Positions 7,794 to 15,828 of a DNA stretch of 64,000 nt are shown here, in pieces (positions within the stretch are counted from its first letter, which is position 1; each line of letters opens with the position of its first letter). The notes beneath the pieces are model-generated. The model did no database searches. It was not told the origin of the DNA and saw only the letters and a list, made by a program, of their open reading frames with translations. The translations under genes and the position numbers were made by a program. Source of the stretch: JAIVJZ01 sp036386515 (GTDB taxonomy: Bacteria > Acidobacteriota > Blastocatellia > Pyrinomonadales > Pyrinomonadaceae); assembly GCA_036386515.1 (NCBI GenBank), contig DASVVO010000086.1:37906-101905 (forward strand). Reading direction: 5' to 3'.

Positions 7794-9284
7794 TTACTCG
7801 GCGCGGACGGCGCGCGCGGCGTTGACGCGCCCGCCGCTTGAGACTTTGCCGTCGAGCGCGGGCAGTTTATCAACCGTGTCGAGGAGCCGCCGCCGCAAGT
7901 CCGTCACGGAGAGGTCGGGGTTGACGGAGAGGATGAGCGCGGCGACGCCGGAGACGACCGGCGTCGCCATCGAAGTGCCGGAGTGTTCTTCGTATTGGTT
8001 GCCCGGCCAGGTGCTCATGATCTCCGCGCCGGGCGCGGCGATGTGGACGGTGTTCGCGCCGAAGTTGGAGAAGCGCGCGAGCACATCCGTGCGCGTCAGC
8101 GCGGCGACGCTCAGGACGTTCGGCAAATCGTAGTTTGAAGGATAGTGCGGGCGCGTGTCGTTGTTGGTGGAAGAGTTGCCCGCGGCGGCGATGAAGAGGA
8201 TGCCCTCGTCGCCCGCGCGTTTGATGGCATCGCCGAGCGCGCGCGAACGCGCCGTCGAACCCCAACTCGCGCTGATGATGCGAACGTTGACGCCGGCTTT
8301 TTTGCGCGCGACCACATAGTTGATGCACTCGATGGCGTCTTTGGTCGTGCCGCTGCCGCTACGGCCGAGGAACTTCAAGGGCATGATCTCGACTTCCCAG
8401 TTGACGCCCGCGATGCCGTCGCTGTTGTCGCCTTCCGCGCCGATGATTCCGGCGCAGTGCGTGCCGTGGCCGTTGTCGTCCATCGGGTCGCCGTCGTTGT
8501 CGGCCGCGTCGAAGCCGTGGCGGTCGTCGAAGTCGCCGAGGTCTTCGTCGGAGTAGGGCGCGAGCGCGGCGGGGCGCGTCCAGATGTTCTTGCTCAAGTC
8601 CTGGTGGTTGTAATCGACGCCCGTGTCGATGACGGCGACGACGATCTTGCGGCTGCCTTTCGTCTTCGCCCACGCGCGCGTGGCGCACACGTCCGCGCCC
8701 GATGTGCCCGCGCGCTGTCCCGTGTTCAGCAGCGACCACTGCTCTTTGAAAAGCGGGTCGTTCGGCTGCGTGCCGCCGTCGCCGGGATGCCGCACGACGG
8801 GCGGGTCGTCGTTATCGTCGTCGTCGTCATCTTCGGCGGCGGGGAAGCGTCGCTCATCATCCGTCACCGGGTCGAGTTCGATGACGGTGTTCGGCTCGGC
8901 GTATTCCACTTCGGGGAGGCCGCGATATTCGGCCGCGACCGTCTCCGGCGCGAGGCCGTCCTCGTCGGCGATGACGGCCTGATTGTTGATGAACTCGAAG
9001 CGATCCAACAGCCGGTCGTTGAGTCCTTCCGTGATGCGGTTGATGGTCGCGCGCGAGGTGCCGGCGCGGAAACGCACGATCACTTCGGCGTCTTCCAGTT
9101 CCGATTCGTCGTCGTCGGCCTCGTCGGAGTCGTGATCGTGCCCGTCGTGCAGCACGGCGACGATCTCGCGCTTCTCAAACGTGGCGTGCGAACGCTCCAT
9201 GCGCCGCATCTGCCCGACGAACGCCGCCAGCACGACGACCGCCACTGCCAATGCCAGATGTCCGAAAAAATTCTGCCGGTTCAT
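7794..9284 (-). CDS. Exported subtilisin-family (S8) serine protease
   Basis: A 496-residue secreted protease. An N-terminal membrane-spanning signal segment (about residues 9-25) is followed by an acidic, His/Asp-rich stretch, an I9-like propeptide (about 65-135, EVIVRFRAGTS to YAEPNTVIELDP), an Asp-rich linker, and the catalytic domain from about 175. The triad is intact: Asp220 (VIDTGVDYNH), His273 (NGHGTHCAG) and Ser438 (GTSMATP), with oxyanion Asn370. The Asp-rich linkers suggest calcium binding (inference). A good terminator follows. It is probably autoprocessed outside the cytoplasm. Confidence 0.95.
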   Translation of the reverse strand: MNRQNFFGHLALAVAVVVLAAFVGQMRRMERSHATFEKREIVAVLHDGHDHDSDEADDDESELEDAEVIVRFRAGTSRATINRITEGLNDRLLDRFEFINNQAVIADEDGLAPETVAAEYRGLPEVEYAEPNTVIELDPVTDDERRFPAAEDDDDDDNDDPPVVRHPGDGGTQPNDPLFKEQWSLLNTGQRAGTSGADVCATRAWAKTKGSRKIVVAVIDTGVDYNHQDLSKNIWTRPAALAPYSDEDLGDFDDRHGFDAADNDGDPMDDNGHGTHCAGIIGAEGDNSDGIAGVNWEVEIMPLKFLGRSGSGTTKDAIECINYVVARKKAGVNVRIISASWGSTARSRALGDAIKRAGDEGILFIAAAGNSSTNNDTRPHYPSNYDLPNVLSVAALTRTDVLARFSNFGANTVHIAAPGAEIMSTWPGNQYEEHSGTSMATPVVSGVAALILSVNPDLSVTDLRRRLLDTVDKLPALDGKVSSGGRVNAARAVRAE

Positions 9285-9329
9285 TGCCTTACCTCATTGC
9301 TTCTGCTGCGGAAAACTTTGGGTGCGGTT

Positions 9330-9605
9330 TTAGACGCTGTAGTTCGCGCCTTTGAAGTTGAAGAGACGGAGGCGATTGCGGTTGGCGCGATACTCATAGA
9401 CCTCGCCGCCCGCGCGGAGACGGATGCGCCAGCCCGGCGTGATCATCTGCGCGCTCATTTCGCCCGCCGCGCCTGCGCCGAACGACGCATCCGGGAAATC
9501 CGCATCCTCAACCGAATCTTCTTTAATCTCATCTTCGGCCACGCCGAGCCTCCCGGCGAGATCGATTCTCGCCCTGCTCACGGCGTCCTCCCTGCTCATT
9601 GCCAT
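9330..9605 (-). CDS. Small conserved protein of unknown function
   Basis: A 91-residue acidic protein without signal peptide. The N-terminal half is helical (ARIDLAGRLGVAEDEIKEDSVE); the C-terminal half, DFPDASFGAGAAGEM...ITPGWRIRLRAGGEVYEYRAN, matches a pattern I know from small proteins across several phyla in which a short helix precedes a beta hairpin with a YEYR motif. I cannot assign a function. ATG 9605 has GGAG upstream; a second ATG lies two codons in. It is 45 bp upstream of the subtilase and so could be cotranscribed with it. Confidence 0.6.
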   Translation of the reverse strand: MAMSREDAVSRARIDLAGRLGVAEDEIKEDSVEDADFPDASFGAGAAGEMSAQMITPGWRIRLRAGGEVYEYRANRNRLRLFNFKGANYSV

Positions 9606-9801
9606 ACGCTCGACGCTCCTTCAAGGTTTCTCGGATGCGGACAGAGGAAGACTTGTTCTCACGGCGCGCGGCTTCGACCACTCCGGCCGCGCCCGCGTTC
9701 AACTCGACTGCGATTCATATTCTGCGCTTACTCGGGCGCATTCGTCAAAAAATTTAAGGGGAGGGCGGTTACGCGCCGCGGATTAAAACCGGCGTCGGAA
9801 A
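9606..9801. other. Intergenic region without a recognisable gene
   Basis: About 200 bp between the hairpin at 9802-9842 and the minus-strand gene starting at 9605. It must hold the promoter of that gene, but I see no convincing -35/-10 pair. No heptamer array is present. Confidence 0.4.
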
Positions 9802-9842
9802 GCAAAGGCGGCGGAGTTCGAGGGCAACTCCGCCGCCTTTGC
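9802..9842 (-). terminator. Strong hairpin terminator of the Cys-rich exported protein gene
   Basis: A perfect 17-bp stem (GCAAAGGCGGCGGAGTT and its complement) around a 7-nt loop, followed on the minus strand by TTTCC. It lies 77 bp after the stop codon at 9919. Confidence 0.75.
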
Positions 9843-9918
9843 GCGCGCGATCTTTCGGTGCGGGTCGTGAGCGCGCCTTTGAGGCTTCATCGCCGCGCCC
9901 GACGGTTCCGCGACGGCG

Positions 9919-10179
9919 TCAGCAATCCGAATAGTCGATCGTATAGTACGGGGTGCGACAGCCGCTACTGCCGCCGCCGCAATAGCAGGTGATGATCCTC
10001 GTGCCGCAGGCCACCGTCATCGAAGCGTCGGTGTAATAGGTGTACTCGATGGTTGACGAGGGACATGCGCCCGCTTTCGGGGGCTGCACCGCGACAAGAC
10101 TGAACGCGACCATCGACATCACGAGGCCGGCGGCCAACCAGAAGCGACGGGCGAGAAGTTTTTTGATGTGAGTGGACAT
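9919..10179 (-). CDS. Small exported Cys-rich protein (DUF6289-like)
   Basis: An 86-residue protein with a basic N-terminus (MSTHIKKLLARRF), a hydrophobic core and a likely signal cleavage after PPKAGA. The mature part, about 50 residues, is rich in Tyr, Thr and Ser and has six Cys, enough for three disulfides, with the TYYTDAS and RTPYYTIDYSDC segments reminiscent of DUF6289 proteins (assignment tentative). ATG 10179 is fixed by an excellent ribosome binding site, CAGGAGGATCAGCT, and discounts the longer open frame to 10344. A strong hairpin terminator follows, so the gene appears monocistronic. Function unknown; a secreted mini-protein is the safest description. Confidence 0.75.
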   Translation of the reverse strand: MSTHIKKLLARRFWLAAGLVMSMVAFSLVAVQPPKAGACPSSTIEYTYYTDASMTVACGTRIITCYCGGGSSGCRTPYYTIDYSDC

Positions 10180-10422
10180 AGCTGATCCTCCTGAGGTGAG
10201 TTCAATCGCCTCCGCGCGGGCGGCGCGATTGAGGGCGGATGTGTGAGGCCGGTGAAAGCGTTGAGAGCGCTCGCCGGCGAGAATTGAACTGTGAAACGGC
10301 GTCACTCTATGCCTGTCCGCGAGACGTGTCAAGAGCTTGAGCAAACGGCGCGTTCAGCTTCCCCCACAGAGGGCGACGGAGGATGACGGAGGACGGCGAA
10401 GGCGGCCAATTTTTGTCGGCGT

Positions 10423-11232
10423 TCAAACCAAATCCCCGTAGAGGTGTTGCAGCAAACCCGTCACGACGATGGCCGCCGTCTCCGCGCGCAGCACCCGCCC
10501 GCCGAACGTGACGGCGTGCCAGCCGCCCCCGGACGCACGCGCGATCTCCGCGTCCTCCCAACCGCCCTCCGCGCCGACGAGCGCGGTCAGCTTCGCCGGA
10601 CGCGTCCGCCACTCCCGCATCGTCTCGGCCAGCCCGCGCCCGCCCCGCTCGGTAAAAAACAGACGCCGTTCTTCGTCAACGCCCGCTTCGCCCTGTGCGC
10701 CCGCTTCGCCCCCCACCAACGCCGCGAACGCGACCGGCGCGCAAACTTCGGGCACGCGCGCGCGCCCCGACTGCTTGGCCGCTTCGAGCGCGAGTCGCCG
10801 CCAGCGCACGACGCGCTCCGTTGTCGCCGCCGGGTCGCGCCCGTCGCGCGGGAGGCGCACCTCGGCGCGCTTCGTCTCGACGGGCACGATGCGCCATGCG
10901 CCTAACTCCGTCGCCTTCTGCACGACGAGATCGAACTTCTCGCCCTTCAACAGCGCGACCGCGAGCGTCAGGTCAAGCGGCGACTCCGGCCTCTGCGGCT
11001 CGACCTCTCCGCGCACTTCGAGCGTCGCCGTCTCCCCGCGCCTGCCGCCCGCGCCCGCCGCATCGCCGACGACGCATGCGTACTCGCGCCCCGCGCCATC
11101 GAACACGAAGGCTTCATCGCCCGCCCTGAGCCGCAGCACGTTTCGCAGGTGCTGCGATTCCTCGCGCGCGAGCACGACGGTCGCGCCATCGGGCGCGAAT
11201 CGCTCGGGCGGGGCATAGAAACGGCGACGCAT
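10423..11232 (-). CDS. rsmE: 16S rRNA (uracil-1498-N3) methyltransferase
   Basis: SPOUT-fold SAM-dependent enzyme that methylates U1498 of 16S rRNA. The product is 269 residues. The N-terminal PUA-like domain begins MRRRFYAPPERF and includes the conserved EESQHLRNVLRLRAGD. The SPOUT domain has LLKGEKFDLVVQKATELGA, the SAM loop LVGAEGGWEDAEI and the knot GRVLRAETAAIVVTGLLQHL. It lies downstream of prmA, the L11 methyltransferase gene, a pairing known in many bacteria, but here a heptamer array separates the two. ATG 11232 is the family start. Confidence 0.95.
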   Translation of the reverse strand: MRRRFYAPPERFAPDGATVVLAREESQHLRNVLRLRAGDEAFVFDGAGREYACVVGDAAGAGGRRGETATLEVRGEVEPQRPESPLDLTLAVALLKGEKFDLVVQKATELGAWRIVPVETKRAEVRLPRDGRDPAATTERVVRWRRLALEAAKQSGRARVPEVCAPVAFAALVGGEAGAQGEAGVDEERRLFFTERGGRGLAETMREWRTRPAKLTALVGAEGGWEDAEIARASGGGWHAVTFGGRVLRAETAAIVVTGLLQHLYGDLV

Positions 11233-11233
11233 A

Positions 11234-11360
11234 AGAGTTTCAGGTTTCAGGTTTCAGGTTTCAAATTTCGGATTTCAAGTTTCAAATTTCGGATTTCAAA
11301 TTTCAAGTTAAAGACCGGATCACGGTTCAGTCCTGAAACCTGAAACCTAAAACCTGAAAC
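11234..11360. repeat. Inverted heptamer array, TTTCAGG/TTTCAAA family
   Basis: Left arm of TTTCAGG, TTTCAAA and TTTCGGA units, a short loop, and a right arm of inverted CTGAAAC units that ends directly at the prmA stop codon (11361-11363). It sits between prmA and rsmE, which read in the same direction. Confidence 0.9.
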
Positions 11361-12206
11361 TTAGATCACGATGGCGACCCACTCGCCGTCCCTCTCCGTT
11401 TCGGTTTCGCTGACGCCGAGTTCGGCGAGGCGCGTGCGGACGGCGTCGGCTTGCGTGTCGAGGATGCCGGAGAGAATCAGGCGGCCGCAGGTGGCGGCGA
11501 TGAGGGCGGGCAGGAGCGGCAGGATCACGTCGGCGGTCAGGTTGGCGCAGACGCAATCGTAGGACTCGCCCGCCGCTTCAACCGTGCCCGTGCGAAAGTT
11601 TATTTGCGCGGCGACGCCGTTCAGCCGCGCGTTCTCGCGTGCGATCTCAACCGCTTCGGCGTCCGTGTCGCAGGCTTCGACGCGCGCCCGCGGGTCGAGC
11701 TTCGCGGCGGCGATGGCGAGGATGCCCGTGCCCGTGCCGACATCGTAGAGGCTGCCGCCCGTGAAATGTTTTTCGAGCGCGACGAGACAGAGGCGCGTCG
11801 TTTCGTGCGTGCCCGTGCCGAAGGCCATGCCCGGTTCGATGCGGATAATAATGCGCCCCGGCTGCCCCGCCACTTCGCCCCACGGGGGCGCGACGACGAA
11901 GCGCGCGCCCACCTCCACCGGCCGCCAACTCTTCTTCCACTCGCCCAACCAATCGCGCGCCTCAACCTCGCGCGCCTCAATCTCGCGCAGGCTCGCGGGC
12001 GGCAGCGCGTAAATCCTGAGCGCGTCGAGCACGCGGGCGCGCACCGCCTCGCGCTCCGGCGCGTGGTCGAAGTATGCGGCGACGCGCAACACTTCCGCGT
12101 CCCCGGTCGCCGCCGTCTCCGTGCCCAACGCCCCGGCCTCCATCAACGCGTACTCCACCGCCTCGCGCGCCGCGCTCTCTATGCTCACATCGAGTGCGTA
12201 CCACAT
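11361..12206 (-). CDS. prmA: Ribosomal protein L11 methyltransferase
   Basis: SAM-dependent enzyme that trimethylates ribosomal protein L11. The product is 281 residues. The N-terminal substrate-recognition domain (about 1-95) includes REVEARDWLGEWKKSWRPVEVG. The Rossmann methyltransferase domain has the SAM-binding LYDVGTGTGILAIAAAKLDP, the acidic DTDAEAVEIARENA, and the motif IV-like CVCANLTADVILPLLP. FGTGTHETTRLCL before the SAM loop is typical of PrmA. ATG 12206 gives a normal N-terminus. It precedes rsmE on the same strand. Confidence 0.95.
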   Translation of the reverse strand: MWYALDVSIESAAREAVEYALMEAGALGTETAATGDAEVLRVAAYFDHAPEREAVRARVLDALRIYALPPASLREIEAREVEARDWLGEWKKSWRPVEVGARFVVAPPWGEVAGQPGRIIIRIEPGMAFGTGTHETTRLCLVALEKHFTGGSLYDVGTGTGILAIAAAKLDPRARVEACDTDAEAVEIARENARLNGVAAQINFRTGTVEAAGESYDCVCANLTADVILPLLPALIAATCGRLILSGILDTQADAVRTRLAELGVSETETERDGEWVAIVI

Positions 12207-12212
12207 AAGATC

Positions 12213-12338
12213 GGAGGGGCAAGGGAGAAAGGGGAAAGGCGAAGGGTGAAGAATATTTCAGGCGTTTCGCGTCGGCCGCGCGTCGCCGGTTTTCGCTTAA
12301 CCCTTCCCCCTTCCCCTTTCCCCCTTGCCCCTTTCTTC
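12213..12338. repeat. Inverted heptamer array, GGGGAAA family, overlapping era
   Basis: Left arm of GGGGAAA-like heptamers at 12213-12251 and right arm of inverted CCCCTTT-like units at about 12299-12338, with a 47-bp loop. The right arm is read as the last codons of era. Confidence 0.88.
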
Positions 12339-13232
12339 AATGCCCATCTCGTTCAGTGCGCGTTCGCTGTTGCGCCAGTCTTCCTGCACTTTGACGAAGA
12401 GTTCGAGGTGCGCGCGGTGGCCGATGAGATGTTCGATGTCGTGGCGGGCTTTCGTGCCGACCTCTTTGATGCGCTCGCCCGCGCGGCCGATGATGATGGC
12501 CTTTTGCGAGGCGCGTTCGACGTAGATGATGCAGTTGATGCGCGTGAAATCTTCGCGCTCCTCGTCGAAGCGTTCCGTGACGACGGCCGTGACGTAGGGA
12601 ATCTCGTCGCCGGTGGTTTGCAAAATCTTTTCGCGGACGATCTCAGCGCAGAGCGTGCGCATTGACTGGTCGGTCAGTTCGTCTTCGGCGAAGAGGGCTT
12701 CCTGTTCGGGGAGGTGTTTGATGACGGCGGCCAGGAGCGTGTCAACCATGTCGCCCGTGCGTGCCGAGAGCGGCACGATCTCGCGCCAGTCGTATTCGCC
12801 CGCGTACCACTGCATGAGGGGCAGCAGTTTCGCCTTGTCGTCGAGGCGGTCGGCCTTGTTCAAGAGAAGCAGGGCGGGCTTCGCGGACTGTTTGACGAGG
12901 TCGAGCACGAAGCGGTCGCCGTTGCCGGTCGGGACTGACGCGTCGCGCATGAGCAGCACGAGATCAACGCCTTCGAGCGCATCGTGAACGGCGGCCATCA
13001 TGCGCCGGTTGAGGAGATAGCCGGGCTGGTGGACGCCGGGCGTGTCAACTAAAACGATCTGCCCTTCGTCGCGCGTGATGACGCCCTGAATCTGGTGGCG
13101 CGTCGTCTGCGGCTTGTTCGAGACGGCCGCGATCTTTTCGCCGACGAGACGATTCAACAGCGTGGACTTCCCGGCGTTCGGTCGCCCGATGAGCGCGACG
13201 TAGCCGCTCTTGTAGTTTGCGTGTTCTGTCAT
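12297..13232 (-). CDS. era: GTPase Era, with a repeat-encoded C-terminal tail
   Basis: Essential ribosome-assembly GTPase that binds 16S rRNA. The product is 311 residues. G1 is GRPNAGKSTLLN, G2 includes TRHQIQG, G3 is DTPGVHQP, G4 is NKADRLD, and G5 is LSARTGD. The KH domain has the AIIIGRAGERIKEVGTKAR motif and normally ends close to KVQEDWRNSERALNEMGI. Here about eleven extra residues rich in Arg, Gly and Lys follow, encoded wholly by the heptamer array. ATG 13232 is chosen over the adjacent TTG. The GTPase and KH cores look complete, so the protein should be functional. Confidence 0.96.
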   Translation of the reverse strand: MTEHANYKSGYVALIGRPNAGKSTLLNRLVGEKIAAVSNKPQTTRHQIQGVITRDEGQIVLVDTPGVHQPGYLLNRRMMAAVHDALEGVDLVLLMRDASVPTGNGDRFVLDLVKQSAKPALLLLNKADRLDDKAKLLPLMQWYAGEYDWREIVPLSARTGDMVDTLLAAVIKHLPEQEALFAEDELTDQSMRTLCAEIVREKILQTTGDEIPYVTAVVTERFDEEREDFTRINCIIYVERASQKAIIIGRAGERIKEVGTKARHDIEHLIGHRAHLELFVKVQEDWRNSERALNEMGIEERGKGERGRGKG

Positions 13233-13277
13233 CAAAAACTCTTAACCGTTCTGCTCGATCCGGGAATCATAGCGGCC

Positions 13278-13598
13278 TTAGGCGTTCCCGTTGCGCCGTT
13301 CGCTGATGTAACGCTCGACGGTGTTGATGAGCGCGTTCAATCTCTCATCCGCTTCCCGCCCGCGCTCATCAACTGCCCTCACCGACTCACTCATGGTGTT
13401 CACCGATTCTCTCATGGTGTTCACCGATTCTCTCAACTCACCGATCTCGCGCTCGTGAAGCTCCGCAATCGCGAGCAGGGAATTGATGCCGTCCGCCGTC
13501 CGATCAACCTTCTCGGATAGACGCCCCACGGTGGCTGTGAGTTGCGCCTGCTGTTCGACGATGAACTGCATGGTGCGTTGCATCTCTTCGTTGATCAT
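13278..13598 (-). CDS. Small coiled-coil protein of unknown function
   Basis: A 106-residue acidic protein predicted to be one continuous coiled coil, without signal peptide or membrane segment. The start MINEEMQRTMQFIVEQQAQ is a pattern seen in small proteins of this kind in several phyla. An internal duplication repeats RESVNTM in tandem, from a 21-bp direct repeat in the DNA. ATG 13598 lies 7 bp after the stop of the M20 peptidase gene, so the pair is likely translated from one transcript. Role unknown. Confidence 0.65.
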   Translation of the reverse strand: MINEEMQRTMQFIVEQQAQLTATVGRLSEKVDRTADGINSLLAIAELHEREIGELRESVNTMRESVNTMSESVRAVDERGREADERLNALINTVERYISERRNGNA

Positions 13599-13605
13599 GA
13601 CTCAC

Positions 13606-14766
13606 TTATCCTTTCTGCTGCGCCAGTTCGCCGTTGACTTTGAGGACTTCGAGGGTCATCTCGGCGGAGGCGTACATGTCTTTCACGTCGAGCCATTCCT
13701 TGACGGTGTGGATGGCGCGCATGCCCGTGCCGAAGTTGGCGCATTCGATGCCGCGCTGGTTGAAGATGTTGGCGTCGCAGCCGCCGCCGGAGGCGAGCGT
13801 TTCGACTTTTTGACCGAGCCGCGCGGCCGCGCGATAGACGAGTTGGACGACGCGCGAACTGTCCGGCACGTCCATCGCCGAATACTCGCGCGTGACGTGC
13901 GCCTCGACCCGCGCCTTCGTCGTGCAGCCCTCGACCGTCACTTCGTGCTTCGCCGCCGCGTCCTCGAAACACTTCGTCATGTGCGCCGTTTGCGCTTCCA
14001 GCTTTTTGTCATCGAGCGAGCGCGCTTCGCCGCGCAGGGTGACGAGGTTGGTGATGATGTTGGTGGCCTTGCCGCCTTCGATGACGCCGATGTTGGCGGT
14101 CGTCTCGTGGTCGATGCGGCCGAGGTTCATGTTGTTGATGGCTTCGGCGGCGATGCGGATGGCGGAGATGCCCTGTTCCGGGGCGACGCCCGCGTGCGAT
14201 TCGAGGCCGTAGATTTTCCACTCCATGTGGTCGGCCGAAGGGCCGCGGGTGAAGAGGAAGCCGGGGTCGTCCGAGTCGAAGACGAGGCCGTATTTCGAGT
14301 TCAGCTTCGACGTATCGACGTGCTTCGCGCCGAGCAAGCCCACCTCTTCGCAGATCGAGAAGACGGCCTCGATGGGGGCGTGCGGGATGTTCTGTTCCTG
14401 GAGGCAGCGGATCGTCTCGATGATGACGGCGCAGCCGGATTTGTCGTCGCCGCCGAGCACGGTCGTGCCGTCCGAACGAATGATGTCGCCCTCGACGATG
14501 GGCTTCACGCCTTCGCCCGGCACCACCGTGTCCATGTGGGCGGACATCATGATCCAGTCCGCGCCGGGGATCGTGCCGGGGAAGCGCGCGATCACGTTGC
14601 CGGAGTTGCCGCCGACCTTGCTCCCGGCGTCGTCGATTTCGACGGTCGCGCCCATCTCCTCGCAATACTTCTTAATGCGCTCGGCCACGTCGCGTTCCCG
14701 GCGCGAGACGCTGTCGATTTGGACGAGTTCGAGTAGCAAGTTTTTGATCCGTTCCTGATTGATCAT
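13606..14766 (-). CDS. M20 family metallopeptidase (PepT-like)
   Basis: Cytoplasmic di-zinc aminopeptidase of the M20/M25/M40 group, 386 residues. Metal-site motifs are visible: MMSAHMDTVVPG (first His/Asp pair), VLGGDDKSGCAVIIE (bridging Asp), SICEEVGLLGAKH (catalytic Glu and the next ligand), DSDDPG, and the final His in GTGMRAIHTVKEWL. The dimerisation domain lies around residues 185-295. ATG 14766 has GGAGG seven bases upstream, which decides the start. Substrate is likely a tripeptide or small peptide (inference from PepT likeness). It is followed closely by the coiled-coil gene. Confidence 0.9.
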   Translation of the reverse strand: MINQERIKNLLLELVQIDSVSRRERDVAERIKKYCEEMGATVEIDDAGSKVGGNSGNVIARFPGTIPGADWIMMSAHMDTVVPGEGVKPIVEGDIIRSDGTTVLGGDDKSGCAVIIETIRCLQEQNIPHAPIEAVFSICEEVGLLGAKHVDTSKLNSKYGLVFDSDDPGFLFTRGPSADHMEWKIYGLESHAGVAPEQGISAIRIAAEAINNMNLGRIDHETTANIGVIEGGKATNIITNLVTLRGEARSLDDKKLEAQTAHMTKCFEDAAAKHEVTVEGCTTKARVEAHVTREYSAMDVPDSSRVVQLVYRAAARLGQKVETLASGGGCDANIFNQRGIECANFGTGMRAIHTVKEWLDVKDMYASAEMTLEVLKVNGELAQQKG

Positions 14767-14913
14767 GCGTGCCTCCAAGCAAGTTTGATTATTGAAGCTG
14801 CGATTTCGCTGGAAATGCTTTAGCCATGAGTCGCAAAATTCTTAACAGATGTTTGCCGACATCCTACTACACGCCGCCACGCACACGCCAGATTTTGCTT
14901 GAGACGACGCGAG

Positions 14914-15675
14914 CTAGTGGTCGAGCGCGTCGAGCGCGCGTTGCAGTTCGAGGCGTTTGGCTTCGAGGGCGGTTTCGTCGGCGTCCGCGGGGACGTAAAT
15001 CGGGGGGGCGAAGAGGACGCGCGCGCGGGTGAAGGGGTAGGGAACCTGGAGGGCGTCCCAACTCGGCGCGGCGTAGTAGCGTTCGGCGTTGACGGAGAAG
15101 GGCAGGACGGGCGCGCCCGTCTTTTTGGCGAGCAGCACCGCGCCCATTTTGGCGACGCGGCGCGGGCCGCGCGGCCCGTCGATGGTGAAGCCCGTCGGGC
15201 GACCCCGGCGCACCAGTTTGACCATCTCGACGAGCGCGCCGACCGCGCCGCGCGAAGATGAACCGCGCGCCGCGCCGTAGCCGAAGCGTTGGATGAAGCG
15301 CGCGATGTATTCACCGTCGAAACTGCGCGAGGTCATCACGACGATGCCGCGCCCGCGAAAGAAGTAGGTGGCGAGAAAGACCTGGTTGTGCCAGAAGGCG
15401 TAGATCGGCTGCCGCACGCCGCGCGTCGCCGCCTCCCAGTGTTCCCATCCTTCGACGCTGAAACGCGTGGTGCGCCCGATGAGATTGATGAGCGCGTAGA
15501 AGGCGAGGTCGGCGGCGCGAATGGTGAGGCGTTGCTTGAATGAATAAGCCGACAGGTCTGCGAAACAATCGGCGCGCGCGGGAGTGTTACGGTCGCCGCC
15601 CACGCGTTCGTGGCCGCGCGCGCGCGAGGCCGCGTCGCCGTCGGGTTGTTCGCCTTTGTCGAGTGAGACCTGCAT
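14914..15675 (-). CDS. DUF374 lysophospholipid acyltransferase family protein
   Basis: A 253-residue membrane-associated protein of the LPLAT superfamily, DUF374 branch. The acyltransferase block I appears as AFWHNQVFLATYFF (the HNQ variant of HX4D typical of DUF374), followed by MTSRSFDGEYIARFIQRFGYGAARGSSSRG and the FTIDGPRGPRRVAKMGAVLLAKKTGAPVLP region. Members probably acylate lipid A or glycerolipid precursors; the exact acceptor is unknown. The first 45 residues are variable and polar. It is divergent from the GNAT gene at 15829. The start at ATG 15675 is not supported by a clear ribosome binding site. Confidence 0.85.
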   Translation of the reverse strand: MQVSLDKGEQPDGDAASRARGHERVGGDRNTPARADCFADLSAYSFKQRLTIRAADLAFYALINLIGRTTRFSVEGWEHWEAATRGVRQPIYAFWHNQVFLATYFFRGRGIVVMTSRSFDGEYIARFIQRFGYGAARGSSSRGAVGALVEMVKLVRRGRPTGFTIDGPRGPRRVAKMGAVLLAKKTGAPVLPFSVNAERYYAAPSWDALQVPYPFTRARVLFAPPIYVPADADETALEAKRLELQRALDALDH

Positions 15676-15828
15676 CGGGGTGAACCGAGCGCGAGTCTAG
15701 CAGAAAGGCGCGGGGCGACAGTAGCGTGCGGCGTGCGCGCGTGCCGTGCGGGTGCGCGGGCGGCGCGTGCCGTGCGTTGTCAGGGGCGCGAGGCTTGGGC
15801 TAAACTGCCGCCCGCTCCGATCTCCGGC

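Noticed and set aside
8145..9992. A 615-codon plus-strand frame over the subtilase and small-protein genes
   Set aside because: Crosses three genes and a terminator hairpin, and has no domain signature.
14820..15314. A 164-codon minus-strand frame overlapping the DUF374 gene in another frame
   Set aside because: Arg/Ser/Pro-rich shadow of the acyltransferase gene.
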